Assembly (NCBI GenBank): GCA_028280945.1
Contig: JANQKV010000060.1
Span: forward strand, 124,001 to 188,000
Length of the DNA: 64,000 nt
DNA from: Opitutaceae bacterium
GTDB taxonomy: Bacteria; Verrucomicrobiota; Verrucomicrobiia; Opitutales; Opitutaceae
Direction of reading: 5' to 3'
Both the position numbers and the translations under genes were made by a program. Within the stretch, counting starts at the first letter, position 1. The number at the start of each line of letters is the position of its first letter. A model generated the notes under the pieces. That model ran no database searches. It saw only the letters and a program-made list of their open reading frames with translations, and was not told the origin of the DNA. This document shows, in pieces, positions 35,590 to 44,746 of this stretch.

Positions 35590-36672
35590 TCAAGGGGACA
35601 CAAGGCGCAGGGATTGTCCCTCCTGCAGGGTCTCGTTGCCCCGGACCACGACTTTTTGCCCGGGCTCGAGTCCACCCACGATTTCAATCCGGTCGGAGAA
35701 GGTCAGGCCGAGATCCACCCGGACAGCTTGAGCCAACCATTGTTCACCTTCCGGCCGGGCAACCCATAGCGTGACGGTGCCGTCGGCCCGACGAATGAGT
35801 GCGTCGCGTGGCACGGTGAGAACCGGGCGATCACTGCGGAGGCGAAACGTCACGCGGGCCGATTTCCCCGGCGAAAGCCGGATCGACGAGTCGGTGGGCT
35901 GAAGGCGCACCAATCCGGTGCGGGTGCCGGGATCACTCACCGGTACCTGAGCCACGACCCGCCCGGCGATGGTTTCGGATGGCGCACTGTCGAGCACGAA
36001 GTCGACGGGGGTGTCAGGATTGATCTCGGTAAGTCGCTCCTGCGGCACCTGCACGTCCACCCGCGCACCGTCCAGATCAACCAGCCGCAGCACGGCCACT
36101 CCGGTCGAAACCCACTCGCCGGCTTCAGCGTGCCGATGAGTGATGACCCCGGCAAAGGGGGCGACCACATCGTGGCGTTTCAGGAGTTCGGCTTGTTCAC
36201 GGTAAGTCGCTTCGGCGCGTTGGGCGTTGGCCTGGGCGGTGCGGAGGGTGGCTTCGCGAGTGAGGACCTCGGTTTCGGGAATGGAGTTCTTGACGAGCAA
36301 GCGGCGCGCCTCGGCCAGGAGCCGTTCGCTCTCGCCGAGTTGGGTTTGTGCCGCCATGCGTTCGGCATCGGCGGTCTCGACGGCAAGCCGGGCCAGAGCG
36401 GGGTCGAGAGAGAGCAGCACATCTCCCGCTTCGACGAATGATCCGGCGTCAACGTGAACCTTGGCCACAAGACCGCTGGTGCGGGGCGAAAGGGAAGCGG
36501 CCTGGCGGGCGGTCACGGTGCCCGACAGCGGCAGGGTCTCGGTCACGACTTCACGGTCTGCGTCCGCGGTGACGACAGGTACCGCATTGGGTGATTGTGC
36601 CAACACCGCCGCGGTGGCGCCGAATAGGACAAAAAAACAAATTACGACCCGCAGCGGTGAGGAGAAGATCAT
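35590..36672 (-). CDS. RND efflux periplasmic adaptor
   Basis: This is a 360-residue membrane-fusion protein with a signal peptide (MIFSSPLRVVICFFVLFGATAAVLA). It has lipoyl-like halves (LSPRTSGLVAKVHVDAGSFVEAGDVLLSLD and VVAPFAGVITHRHAEAGEWVSTG), a helical hairpin between them, and a C-terminal barrel with VPRDALIRR and VVRGNETLQEGQ. It works with the pump gene directly downstream, and starts 9 bp after the Nudix gene, so all three probably share a transcript. Confidence 0.9.
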   Translation of the reverse strand: MIFSSPLRVVICFFVLFGATAAVLAQSPNAVPVVTADADREVVTETLPLSGTVTARQAASLSPRTSGLVAKVHVDAGSFVEAGDVLLSLDPALARLAVETADAERMAAQTQLGESERLLAEARRLLVKNSIPETEVLTREATLRTAQANAQRAEATYREQAELLKRHDVVAPFAGVITHRHAEAGEWVSTGVAVLRLVDLDGARVDVQVPQERLTEINPDTPVDFVLDSAPSETIAGRVVAQVPVSDPGTRTGLVRLQPTDSSIRLSPGKSARVTFRLRSDRPVLTVPRDALIRRADGTVTLWVARPEGEQWLAQAVRVDLGLTFSDRIEIVGGLEPGQKVVVRGNETLQEGQSLRLVSP

Positions 36673-36681
36673 GGGCAGGAG

Positions 36682-37083
36682 TCAAGCGTAGCGCTGAAGA
36701 TAGAGATTCACAATGGGCATGTCAGCCGGAGCCAGAGCGGCTTGCGCCAAAGCCTCGTGGTCGAGCCACCGCAGGGCCGTGTGTTCCTGAGGATGCGGGG
36801 GCGGACTGTCCCGGTCGAGCCGAGCGACGAAGGCATGGAGTCGAATGGTGGCGCGGGAATAGACATGCACGATGGGCTCAAGGGAGTCGGTAATCCTGAT
36901 GGTGCAACCGAGCTCCTCCTGGATTTCCCGCACCAAGGCATCGGCGGGAGCTTCGTGTGGTTCGATTTTGCCACCGGGAAACTCCCATTCGCCACCGAGG
37001 TGTTTGTCCTCCGGGCGCCGTGCGATCATCACCTTGCCCTGGTCGACAATCAGGGCACAGCAGACGGGAATAGGGTCCGACAT
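36682..37083 (-). CDS. Nudix hydrolase, MutT type
   Basis: This is a 133-residue cytoplasmic enzyme. The full Nudix box GX5EX7REUXEEXGU is present at about residues 38-60 (GGKIEPHEAPADALVREIQEELG). The opening ALIVDQGKVMIARRPEDKHLGGEWEFPGG is typical of MutT, which hydrolyses 8-oxo-dGTP. The ATG at 37083 is chosen because the upstream residues of the open frame look non-coding. It heads the second RND operon, an unusual pairing of nucleotide sanitation and efflux. Confidence 0.87.
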   Translation of the reverse strand: MSDPIPVCCALIVDQGKVMIARRPEDKHLGGEWEFPGGKIEPHEAPADALVREIQEELGCTIRITDSLEPIVHVYSRATIRLHAFVARLDRDSPPPHPQEHTALRWLDHEALAQAALAPADMPIVNLYLQRYA

Positions 37084-37204
37084 CGACTTTATCGTAGGTC
37101 CAGGGAAGGGGGTGAGGAAAGTCTGGACATGTTTTTTGTAACTATCTTGCCGGTGCCGGGTTCTTGATGACTGTTGGCCCATCTAATGCTCACCCAATTC
37201 TAAC

Positions 37205-38020
37205 ATGCGCATCCTTCTCTTCCTCGCTTTCACCGCCGGCCTGTTCGGCTTTTCGGGATGTGAATCAAGCAATACGGGGTATCGCCCCCCGATTGCCGGA
37301 TCGTTCGACGAGGAGGGATTCAAGGCGGTCGTGGACCGTGCGGCTTCAACGATGGGCGACGCCACCCCCACCCAGACCATCACTTCCCCGGAAGCGATCA
37401 TGCTGCCGGCGGGAGCCCAGCACCTCTACGTGGTGGTCGACACCTCCGGCAGCATGCGGGAAGGCCCGGATTACGTGCTCAAACCTCTCGTTAACGACGT
37501 GATTTCCCGGGTGATCGAGGTGGCCAGCGACGTGGAGCGCGTGTGGTTTATCGATACTGATGGGCGCGCCTTGATCGGGGGCAAGGACGGAGTGGCGAGT
37601 GGAGGTGGGGCGGCCCATGCCGCAGCCTTGGGAAAAATCAGTGAGGATCTGGTGTTCAGCGGGTCGGATCCGACTTTTGGAATTATTGCCGCCCTGAGGG
37701 ATCATCATGACCGCGCCGCCACTGGCCGCGGCCCCGTTGATATCGTGGTCATCAGCGACGAAGTTGTGGTGCACGATGTGATGCCGTTTGAACGGCTGAT
37801 GAGCATTGGGGCTAACCCAGTTCCTGAATCAGGCCGCGACGATGCCCCAAGCTCCGGCTCGGCTGGCTTCGGGGCGCGGGTGCATTTCATTCAGTTGCCG
37901 GTCGGCGCTGAAGAATCCGAAGCTTTGCTGACGGCGGAGGCGCTCAGCATCTATTCGGAAATCGTGTCCCATAAGTTTCACGGTTTCAGCTACCGTGTGG
38001 CGGTTCCGGCGGAGCCGTGA
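37205..38020 (+). CDS. Lipoprotein with von Willebrand factor A-like domain
   Basis: This is a 271-residue lipoprotein (lipobox FGFSGC, Cys19). The domain begins at about residue 73 with LYVVVDTSGSMREG, which carries the MIDAS metal motif DxSxS. Further strands are RVWFIDTDGRAL, VDIVVISDEVVVHD and VHFIQLPVG. vWA proteins bind partners through a bound metal ion. It stands alone on the plus strand between the efflux operon and the symporter gene and is followed by a TetR-type operator, but its stop lies before that site. Confidence 0.75.
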   Translation: MRILLFLAFTAGLFGFSGCESSNTGYRPPIAGSFDEEGFKAVVDRAASTMGDATPTQTITSPEAIMLPAGAQHLYVVVDTSGSMREGPDYVLKPLVNDVISRVIEVASDVERVWFIDTDGRALIGGKDGVASGGGAAHAAALGKISEDLVFSGSDPTFGIIAALRDHHDRAATGRGPVDIVVISDEVVVHDVMPFERLMSIGANPVPESGRDDAPSSGSAGFGARVHFIQLPVGAEESEALLTAEALSIYSEIVSHKFHGFSYRVAVPAEP

Positions 38021-38081
38021 GCTGACTGCAGGTGAGGCGTCCTCGCCGGGGCGCCGGCTCCGCTTGCGGGTGGCAGGTATC

Positions 38082-38101
38082 AAGTAACCGCCCGGTTACT
38101 T
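38082..38101. promoter_or_regulatory. TetR-type operator, site A (symporter)
   Basis: AAGTAACCG-CC-CGGTTACTT is a perfect 20-base palindrome with a two-base centre. It ends 34 bases before the symporter start codon. The same sequence occurs in sites B and C. Confidence 0.75.
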
Positions 38102-38135
38102 TGCATTCCCCTCAAATGCCCTTTACCTGCCCCGC

Positions 38136-39905
38136 ATGCCCGAACTGAGCACCGTCAACGCCTTCGATTTCGGCATGATCCTGCTCTACTTCGGGATCGT
38201 CATCTGGGTGGGGATCTATTCGGCGAAAAGGAACAAGGGCACGGAGGACTTCTTCAAGGCCGGCGGGCAGGTGCCTTGGTTCATGGCCGGGGTGTCGAAC
38301 TGGGTGTCGGGTTTTTCGGCCTTCATGTTTGTGGCTGCGGCGGGTTACACGTACAACAACGGCACCAGTGCGGCGCTGCTCTTCACGTCGGCCTTTTGGG
38401 CCTACCTGTTGGGCTACAAATACTTTGCACCGATGTGGCGGCGGGCCCGGATCGCGGCGCCGCTGCAGTTTTTGACCCGGCGCTATTCGCCGTCGACGAC
38501 CTACTTTTTCACGGTTTTCTCGATTCCCATTCAGATCGTGGGTTTGGCGCAGGGGCTCTACATTCTGGCCATCTTTGTTTCCGCCGCCGTGGGGTTGGAC
38601 ACGGAAACCTTCAACGTGCTGGGCATCGAGCTGTCGGGCCTGCAGATGACCATGCTGGTGGTGGGAGTCGTCATGATTGTCTACTCGGTGATCGGCGGCC
38701 TGTGGGGGGCGGTGTTGTCGGATGCCGTGCAGGGCGTGGTGATCCTGGTGGTGTCGGTTCTGATCCTGCCGATCTCGATGCACTATCTGGGCCGGGACGT
38801 GGGCGGTGGAATCCTCGCCGGAGTGGGGCGCATTTTTGATGAATTGCCCACGGAGTTGTTGATTCCCCACGGCGATCCCACGAACCCGTTCTTCCTGGGC
38901 TCCTACATCTTCATGATGATCCTCGGCTACAACGTCGCGTGGCACCTCGTGCAGCGCTACAACAGTGTGCCGACGGAGCGGGATGCGCGGAAGATGGCCA
39001 TGCTGTGCGCGTGGCTCTCGCTCCTTGGTCCGCTGCTGTGGATTTTGCCGGTTATGGGCTCACGGGTGATCTTTCCGGATATCGCGGCATTGTGGCCCAA
39101 CTTGGAAGAGCCGGCGGAAGCGTCCTTCGTGAGCCTGGCCATGCTGCTGTTGCCGCACGGGATGATCGGGTTTGTGGTGGCGGCAATCCTTTCCGCCACG
39201 TTGGGGCAGGCGAACGACGCCTTCAACTGGCTCTCCGCTTCGATCACCAAGGACGTTTACGTGCCCCTGCGGAAGCGGCTTGGATTTGCCGACCCCTCCG
39301 ATCATCACCAGATGCGCACCGCCCAATTCACCATGCTGGTGGTGGGCCTCACGAGTGTGGGTTTTGCCTTTTTCATCGCGACCCTGGGGGGAGCGTTTGA
39401 GTTCAACCTGCGCTATTTCTCGATGGTGACCGGTTCCATGCTGATGCCGGTATTCCTGGGATTGATTTACCGGAAGACACCCTGGTGGTCGGGCATCGCG
39501 TGTGTCATCGCGGGTGTCGCCACCACCTTTACGCTCTTCGGCTTGAGCCTGTTCCCGGACATGGTGTTTCCCCGCAATGTGATCGGCACGGCCGTGGCCT
39601 GTACCACCGTGTTTGTCATCTCAGCGTTCTTTTACCGCGAGGATGACCCCAAGAGCCAGGAGGCGCAGAGACTTGATCGCGACCTGCGCACTCCGGTGAA
39701 GGAAGAGTCGGGTGAAACCGATCCGGCCGCCATGCAAGTCTACGGCATGGTGGGCAATGTCTGCTGGCTGCTGAGTGTGGTGCTGCTGAGCGCAACCCTT
39801 TTGCCGACCACGGAAATCGCCCCGGCTTCGATCAACGCCTTGGGGGCCGCGATTCTGGCCCTGCTCGGCTGGTGGTTGCGCCGAATCGCGCGGGTGGAGA
39901 ACTGA
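38136..39905 (+). CDS. Sodium:solute symporter (SSS family)
   Basis: This is a 589-residue inner-membrane transporter with about 14 hydrophobic helices. It starts with the family phrase VGIYSAKRNKGTEDFFKAGGQVPWFMAGVSNWVSGFSAFMFV and has GLWGAVLSDAVQGVVI and ATLGQANDAFNWLSASITKDVY. Sugar- and amino-acid-type SSS transporters look like this; the solute cannot be told. A perfect TetR-type palindrome lies in front, shared with the aminotransferase/heparinase and MBL genes, so it probably imports the substrate of that pathway. Confidence 0.9.
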   Translation: MPELSTVNAFDFGMILLYFGIVIWVGIYSAKRNKGTEDFFKAGGQVPWFMAGVSNWVSGFSAFMFVAAAGYTYNNGTSAALLFTSAFWAYLLGYKYFAPMWRRARIAAPLQFLTRRYSPSTTYFFTVFSIPIQIVGLAQGLYILAIFVSAAVGLDTETFNVLGIELSGLQMTMLVVGVVMIVYSVIGGLWGAVLSDAVQGVVILVVSVLILPISMHYLGRDVGGGILAGVGRIFDELPTELLIPHGDPTNPFFLGSYIFMMILGYNVAWHLVQRYNSVPTERDARKMAMLCAWLSLLGPLLWILPVMGSRVIFPDIAALWPNLEEPAEASFVSLAMLLLPHGMIGFVVAAILSATLGQANDAFNWLSASITKDVYVPLRKRLGFADPSDHHQMRTAQFTMLVVGLTSVGFAFFIATLGGAFEFNLRYFSMVTGSMLMPVFLGLIYRKTPWWSGIACVIAGVATTFTLFGLSLFPDMVFPRNVIGTAVACTTVFVISAFFYREDDPKSQEAQRLDRDLRTPVKEESGETDPAAMQVYGMVGNVCWLLSVVLLSATLLPTTEIAPASINALGAAILALLGWWLRRIARVEN

Positions 39906-39924
39906 GAGGCAGTTGTGTAGGCTT

Positions 39925-39999
39925 GCCGCAGATTTCTCAGCATTACTCGGATTGGTTTTCTGAAAGCACTACGCTGGAGTGGTTCTGAGAAATCTGCGG
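39925..39999. repeat. Inverted repeat between convergent genes
   Basis: Two exact 15-bp arms, CCGCAGATTTCTCAG (39925-39939) and its inverse (39985-39999), enclose 45 bases. It lies between the symporter stop and the stop of the opposite gene. It may act as a two-way terminator or be a mobile intergenic repeat. Confidence 0.7.
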
Positions 40000-40008
40000 T
40001 TAAAATAG

Positions 40009-41268
40009 TCAGACCGAGCCGCGTCGGAAGTAGTAGAAGCGCTGCTCGCGCCGGGCAAAGTGGGAGAGGTTGGGTCGGCGGGGGCTCTCCGCCCACGTTT
40101 CGGGTTTCACGTCACCGTTGGCGGGATCCACGGCTTCGAGCACCAGACCCTCATTGCGATGGGGCTGGTTCACCTGCAGGTGCAATTCAAAGTAGTTGAG
40201 GTATTCGCCGGCGGCATCCTTCACGCCAATGAGGCGCTGACTCGGGTCCATGTAATACCACTGTTTGGTCGAGTCATCGTAGATCTCGGCGATGGTGTGC
40301 CCGCCGACCATCATGAATTCAAATTCCTTGCCCGGTCGCTGCGGGTCGGCGTTGCGGTAGGTATGGCGCATGCGCACGAGTCGACAGGGGATATTGAGGG
40401 CGTTGAACGCGAGACTGGTAATCTCGACCATGTTGGCACACCAGCACCGATCGAGGCCGTCCTGCAGACGCTCCAATTGGCGGAAAGGATGCATGCCGTC
40501 CATGGCATCGGAAGGCGTGCCGCGGTAGGGTTCGAAGGTTTGGATGAGTTCGCGCATGATGGCGCGGGCCTGGGGAAAGGCGGACGACTGACCCTCCATC
40601 AAGTGCCCCCACTGCTCGCGGGCATAAGCCCGATCCTCGTCGGTCGGATTCTCCATGATCCACTCGTCGATGTGGGAGTAAGCGAGCTTGAGATTGGATT
40701 CCCGAAACCCGATGCGGGAGAACATGGTGCGACCGTTGGAGGCATCCTGCGCGTTGGAGACGTAAAGCAGTTTGAAGAAATACTCCGGCGAACGGTCACC
40801 GGTTGTCGAAACGCCCGTGAAGCGCACGTCCGCGAACTGGGGAGTCACGCTAACCGTCTTGGGGAAGACGACCAAGAGGGCGTGGTCTTCGGCGGTGACT
40901 TCAATCGGTCCCTCGGTAGTAAAGTCGATCGCTTGGAGGTCGAAGTCGTCGGTCGTAAAGATGAACCGCAGCCCCACCCCCTCATCGAGTTGTTCGATGT
41001 CGGCGAGGGCGATGGTTTCGGCCGTGGGGTAGAACTCCCAATAGTCGCGGTTACAGGCCACGGGGATAAGTGTGTCGCCGGGCAGACCGATATTCTGCAG
41101 CGACACATCGGGCATCTGTTCGGTGGGCACAAACTTGGTGTCGGAAGGCATCTTCACGTGCGCGGCAAGCGGCGTGATGACAAGTGGCGTGGCGGCAAGA
41201 AACTTGAGCATGTCCCTTCGGGAAAGACGGGTGCCAGTGGGTCGGGGAGAAGAGGATGATGAGTTCAT
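40009..41268 (-). CDS. Tat-exported transglutaminase-like protein
   Basis: This is a 419-residue protein with a twin-arginine signal (SRRDMLKFLAATPLV). The C-terminal half has the transglutaminase-like catalytic layout: Cys277 in DRCWCANMVEITSLAFNALNIPCRLV, His324 in GGHTIAEIYDD and Asp341 in WYYMDPSQ. In this superfamily such enzymes cleave or form amide bonds in peptides or other substrates. The first 250 residues are beta-rich and helical without a known name. Its ATG overlaps the aminotransferase stop by four bases (ATGA), so the two are translationally coupled. It probably acts in the periplasm on the imported or degraded compound. Confidence 0.8.
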   Translation of the reverse strand: MNSSSSSPRPTGTRLSRRDMLKFLAATPLVITPLAAHVKMPSDTKFVPTEQMPDVSLQNIGLPGDTLIPVACNRDYWEFYPTAETIALADIEQLDEGVGLRFIFTTDDFDLQAIDFTTEGPIEVTAEDHALLVVFPKTVSVTPQFADVRFTGVSTTGDRSPEYFFKLLYVSNAQDASNGRTMFSRIGFRESNLKLAYSHIDEWIMENPTDEDRAYAREQWGHLMEGQSSAFPQARAIMRELIQTFEPYRGTPSDAMDGMHPFRQLERLQDGLDRCWCANMVEITSLAFNALNIPCRLVRMRHTYRNADPQRPGKEFEFMMVGGHTIAEIYDDSTKQWYYMDPSQRLIGVKDAAGEYLNYFELHLQVNQPHRNEGLVLEAVDPANGDVKPETWAESPRRPNLSHFARREQRFYYFRRGSV

Positions 41269-42476
41269 GATGAAAAACGTTGGGCGACGGTGCGGATGGC
41301 GAGGGCGACTTTGTCGATGTAGGTATCGGTCATCGCCTCATTGAAAGGGAGTTGGACGCAGTCATTGAGAAATTTCTCCGACTCCGGGCAGACCACCTGA
41401 GTGTAGTCCATCTCGGTTAGTCCCATGTCACGCACGGGCCAGGTGCCCGCATAGAAGTTGTGGGTTTGAAACAGGTCGTAGCGGTAGACCGGATCCGGGA
41501 GGTAGGTGTTGGCGTTGACTCCCTCTGCCACGAGGGCGGCGGCGAACTCGTCCTGCGAACAAGACAGCGAGGGGAGATCGAGGCGGAAGATGTAGTTGTA
41601 GAACGTGGGTGTGTCTTGGTTGCGAATCGACGGCGGCAGGACGCCGGGCACATCAGCGAGGGCGGCGCTGAGCTGTCGGCCCCGGGCTGTGCGCGGTTGA
41701 ACGATGGCATCGTGCTTGCCCATTTGGGCGGCGCATACCGCAGAGAGCGGTTCACTCATGCGGTAGTTGTAGGCCAGCTCATCGGGATTCCGAATGCCGG
41801 TGATGCGGTTGTAGCATTTGTCGCCCCATTTGCCGAGGTGCAGGCCGATGTCGTCGTCGTTGGTGCCCACCATGCCGCCATCGCCGCAGGACAGGTGTTT
41901 GTAGTCGTTGAAGGACCAGCAGGCCAGATCGCCGACCGTGCCGACATAGCGATCCTCGAACTTCGTGCCCCAGGCTTGCGCGCAGTCCTCGATGAGCACC
42001 AGGTCATGTTCGTCGGCGATGGTGCGGTAGGCGTCCAGTTCCACCGGATTCCCCGTAAGGTGGACGGCGAGGATGGCCTTGGTCCGCGGGGTGATGGCGG
42101 CCTCGATGAGTTCGGGCGGTGCGTTGTAAGTGCGCGGGTCGATATCGACAAAGACCGGCACAAGCAGCTGATGCAGGATGCCAATCGCCGATCCCATGTC
42201 GGTGACGGCGGGGACCAGGACCTCGGCACCGGGTTTGAACTTTGATGCCGCGATGGCGAGATGCACCGAGGCTGTGCCGGAGGAGCAGGGGAACAGATGC
42301 TTCAGCGGATAGAATTCCCGAAAGGCAGCCAACAGCGCCTCGGTCTGGGGACCTTTCCAATAAAACAGGGAGGACTGCTGCATGGCCGCCGTCAGTCGTT
42401 CGACCTCGGGTTGCCCCCAGCGCTGGGGCAGCGGAAATGGCTCATCGACGATGGGGGAAGAAGTCGGGGCGCTCAT
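41265..42476 (-). CDS. DegT/DnrJ/EryC1-type PLP aminotransferase
   Basis: This is a 403-residue fold-type I PLP enzyme of the sugar aminotransferase family. The glycine/serine-rich part is PCSSGTASVHLAIAASKF; the Asp-bearing strand is VLIEDCAQAWGTKFEDRYVGTVGD; the internal Lys is in WSFNDYKHLSCGDGGMV. Family members transaminate keto-sugars or make amino-sugar-like rings. A GTG just before the ATG is the other start. It shares a divergent promoter region with the heparinase-like gene, in which operator site B sits. Confidence 0.88.
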   Translation of the reverse strand: MSAPTSSPIVDEPFPLPQRWGQPEVERLTAAMQQSSLFYWKGPQTEALLAAFREFYPLKHLFPCSSGTASVHLAIAASKFKPGAEVLVPAVTDMGSAIGILHQLLVPVFVDIDPRTYNAPPELIEAAITPRTKAILAVHLTGNPVELDAYRTIADEHDLVLIEDCAQAWGTKFEDRYVGTVGDLACWSFNDYKHLSCGDGGMVGTNDDDIGLHLGKWGDKCYNRITGIRNPDELAYNYRMSEPLSAVCAAQMGKHDAIVQPRTARGRQLSAALADVPGVLPPSIRNQDTPTFYNYIFRLDLPSLSCSQDEFAAALVAEGVNANTYLPDPVYRYDLFQTHNFYAGTWPVRDMGLTEMDYTQVVCPESEKFLNDCVQLPFNEAMTDTYIDKVALAIRTVAQRFSS

Positions 42477-42523
42477 CACGAGGGACGTAGGTTGAACAGG
42501 GTGGCGGTCGGTCGCGAGGGCAA

Positions 42524-42541
42524 AGTAACCGATCAGTTACT
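42524..42541. promoter_or_regulatory. TetR-type operator, site B (divergent promoter)
   Basis: AGTAACCG-AT-CAGTTACT is the shared palindrome with one mismatch in the right arm. It lies between the aminotransferase operon (left) and the heparinase-like operon (right), 48 and 102 bases from the two starts. Confidence 0.7.
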
Positions 42542-42643
42542 CTTGCGCCAGCGGCGGGTTGCGGATTGTTTTCTGGCCCCGCCGGTTTTGCTCCCAGGAG
42601 CCGGATTTTGTTCTGAAATTTCATCCCTTCTGCTTTCCCCATC

Positions 42644-44737
42644 ATGCCCCATTTTTACTCCCGTCGCGAGATTCTGAAACTGTTTGGCGCCACGCCGATG
42701 ATGGCAGCGGCAGGCAGTGCCGCGGCATCGCAACGTTGGTGGGGTGAAAGCCTGAAGACAGGCAAGGGTCCCAAGTTGTTTTTCACGGCGGCGGAGTTGC
42801 CGGGAATGCGGGACCGTTGGATGAACCATCCGAGATTCGTGGGGTTGCGTGAGGGGCTGATGCGGATCGACCGGGACGAGGAGCGCCGGTTTCTCCGCCA
42901 TGAAATCAACTACACGGATCCGTTACGCGATATTGTGCGGGCAGGTGACCGGGCGGAATTCATGTCATGGATTTACCTGATGACGGGGGACGAGGACGCG
43001 GCGGCTTTGGCGGTTGAGTGTGTCCGTGCCATCATGAAGTTTCCGGTCTGGGATTTCTTCCTCGAGGGAGGTGAGAAAGTCGTGGGGGTGCAACGGGCGC
43101 CCAGCACCACAATCGCCGTCTCCTGCGCCATCGACTACCTTGGCGATTACCTCGATGACGATGAGCGCCAGGATTGGTTGAAAGCCTTGGCGGAAAGGGG
43201 CTGCGAGCCGTGCTTTACCGGACTGCACAATGTGCGCTATCCGCGAGAGTATCGCGGCTGGGACGTGAACCCGGCGACACCCGTCGGCGCGGAGCGATTG
43301 AAATTCCCGAACGACAGCTGGCGGCGACCGGAGATCACCCAGGAAACAAATCTGCGAGCTAAACCTGCCGGCGCATTGGCGGTAGGCCTGTCGGCCATCG
43401 CTCTCTACGGAAAGGACCATTCTTCGATCGATCGCTGGCTCGAGATGGCGGTTTCGCACCTCAAAGCCTTTGAACAAATCTACCTGCCCGACGGGGGTTA
43501 CGGTGAAGGGGTGCACTACGCGGATTACACTTCGCGCAGCATTATCGTCGGATTACAGGCGTTGAACACGAGCGGAGTTCTACGGCTCGATCTCGACATA
43601 GATTGGCCGGGCAACGTGGAGTCCTACCTCGAGCTGTCGATGGCCACCGACGAGAATCCCTACGAGGTGATCAACATTGGGGACAACGGCCGACCACGTG
43701 ATATGCTCAATAACGACTACAAGACCGGGCGTTTCGAATTGCGCACGGCGGTGCCCTGCTGGGTGGCTCGAAAATTCCGCGATGGCCGGGCTCAGTGGTT
43801 TGGCGAGAACCTGGGCGCACTCGATACTATCTGGTCGTTCATTTACTACGACGATACCGTGAAGCCGATTCCGCCGAAGGCTGAGGCCAAGGCATGGTAT
43901 TCCGATCTGGCCTGGATCGTGGCCCGCACCGGTTACGAAGCCAGGGATCTCGTGGTCAGTCTGCGCAGCGGCAATGGCTACAATCACGAACACGCCGATC
44001 GCAACAGTCTCATCGTAAAAGCGTTTGGCGAGCAGCTGGTCGCCGATCCGATCCGCCCGCCCTACAATTTCCACGATCCCTCTTGGATCATGCGAGAGTC
44101 AGCCGGTCACAGTGCGGTATTGGTCGACGGCGAGGGCCACCTCTACAACAACGGCGTCGAAGGCACCAACTCCACGATTTGCCAGGCCCGGATCGCGGAC
44201 AAGGGATCGGGCCCCGGATACGATTGGTGGACCAGCGACGCCACCCAGGCGTATCGAGTAAAGAACTACAATACTCGGGCCGTGGTGCGCTCCGTCGTGG
44301 TATTCTATGATCTCCCGGCGGTGGTGGTGGTCGACCGGATGACCAAATATCGCGAGGCCTCACCGTTTGAGGCGCGCTATTTCGGCTATAACTGGGATGG
44401 CAACGTGAAGCTGTCGGCGAACGACCGGGAATTTACCATTACGCGGCCGGGAGCTTCGGCGCACGCCAAGATGTTCTGCCGGCACGATCATGAATTGGTG
44501 GTCGAGCATCTGCCCATCCCGGAGGAAGTTGCCCGGCAGCATCCGTTCATTGCGATGCGGTCGGAGCCGAGCATGGCGACTACGTTTGTGACGGCCATCA
44601 GTTTGGCGCCAACCGGAGGCAGCCATGCGCCGATCTCGATCAATGCCAACGGCGACAGGATCGACGTGCGGTTAGGCGGAGCTCGTTGCCGTGTTGTGGA
44701 TGAAGGCGACCGCCCGTCCATCAGCGCTTCTACTTAA
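42644..44737 (+). CDS. Tat-exported heparinase II/III-like protein
   Basis: This is a 697-residue protein with a twin-arginine signal (SRREILKLFGATPMMAAAG). The first half is an alpha/alpha toroid (LPDGGYGEGVHYADYTSRSIIVGLQAL). The second half has the heparinase II/III fold with GNGYNHEHADRNSLIVKAFGEQLVADP and later DLPAVVVVDRMTKY. Enzymes of this kind are polysaccharide lyases that cut uronic-acid-containing chains. The His of NHEHADRNS is at the usual place. It heads a two-gene operon with the isomerase-like gene (9 bp apart). Confidence 0.85.
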   Translation: MPHFYSRREILKLFGATPMMAAAGSAAASQRWWGESLKTGKGPKLFFTAAELPGMRDRWMNHPRFVGLREGLMRIDRDEERRFLRHEINYTDPLRDIVRAGDRAEFMSWIYLMTGDEDAAALAVECVRAIMKFPVWDFFLEGGEKVVGVQRAPSTTIAVSCAIDYLGDYLDDDERQDWLKALAERGCEPCFTGLHNVRYPREYRGWDVNPATPVGAERLKFPNDSWRRPEITQETNLRAKPAGALAVGLSAIALYGKDHSSIDRWLEMAVSHLKAFEQIYLPDGGYGEGVHYADYTSRSIIVGLQALNTSGVLRLDLDIDWPGNVESYLELSMATDENPYEVINIGDNGRPRDMLNNDYKTGRFELRTAVPCWVARKFRDGRAQWFGENLGALDTIWSFIYYDDTVKPIPPKAEAKAWYSDLAWIVARTGYEARDLVVSLRSGNGYNHEHADRNSLIVKAFGEQLVADPIRPPYNFHDPSWIMRESAGHSAVLVDGEGHLYNNGVEGTNSTICQARIADKGSGPGYDWWTSDATQAYRVKNYNTRAVVRSVVVFYDLPAVVVVDRMTKYREASPFEARYFGYNWDGNVKLSANDREFTITRPGASAHAKMFCRHDHELVVEHLPIPEEVARQHPFIAMRSEPSMATTFVTAISLAPTGGSHAPISINANGDRIDVRLGGARCRVVDEGDRPSISAST

Positions 44738-44746
44738 AATCGAACC

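Noticed and set aside
34601..35731. A 376-codon plus-strand frame
   Set aside because: It is antisense to the second RND pump and adaptor.
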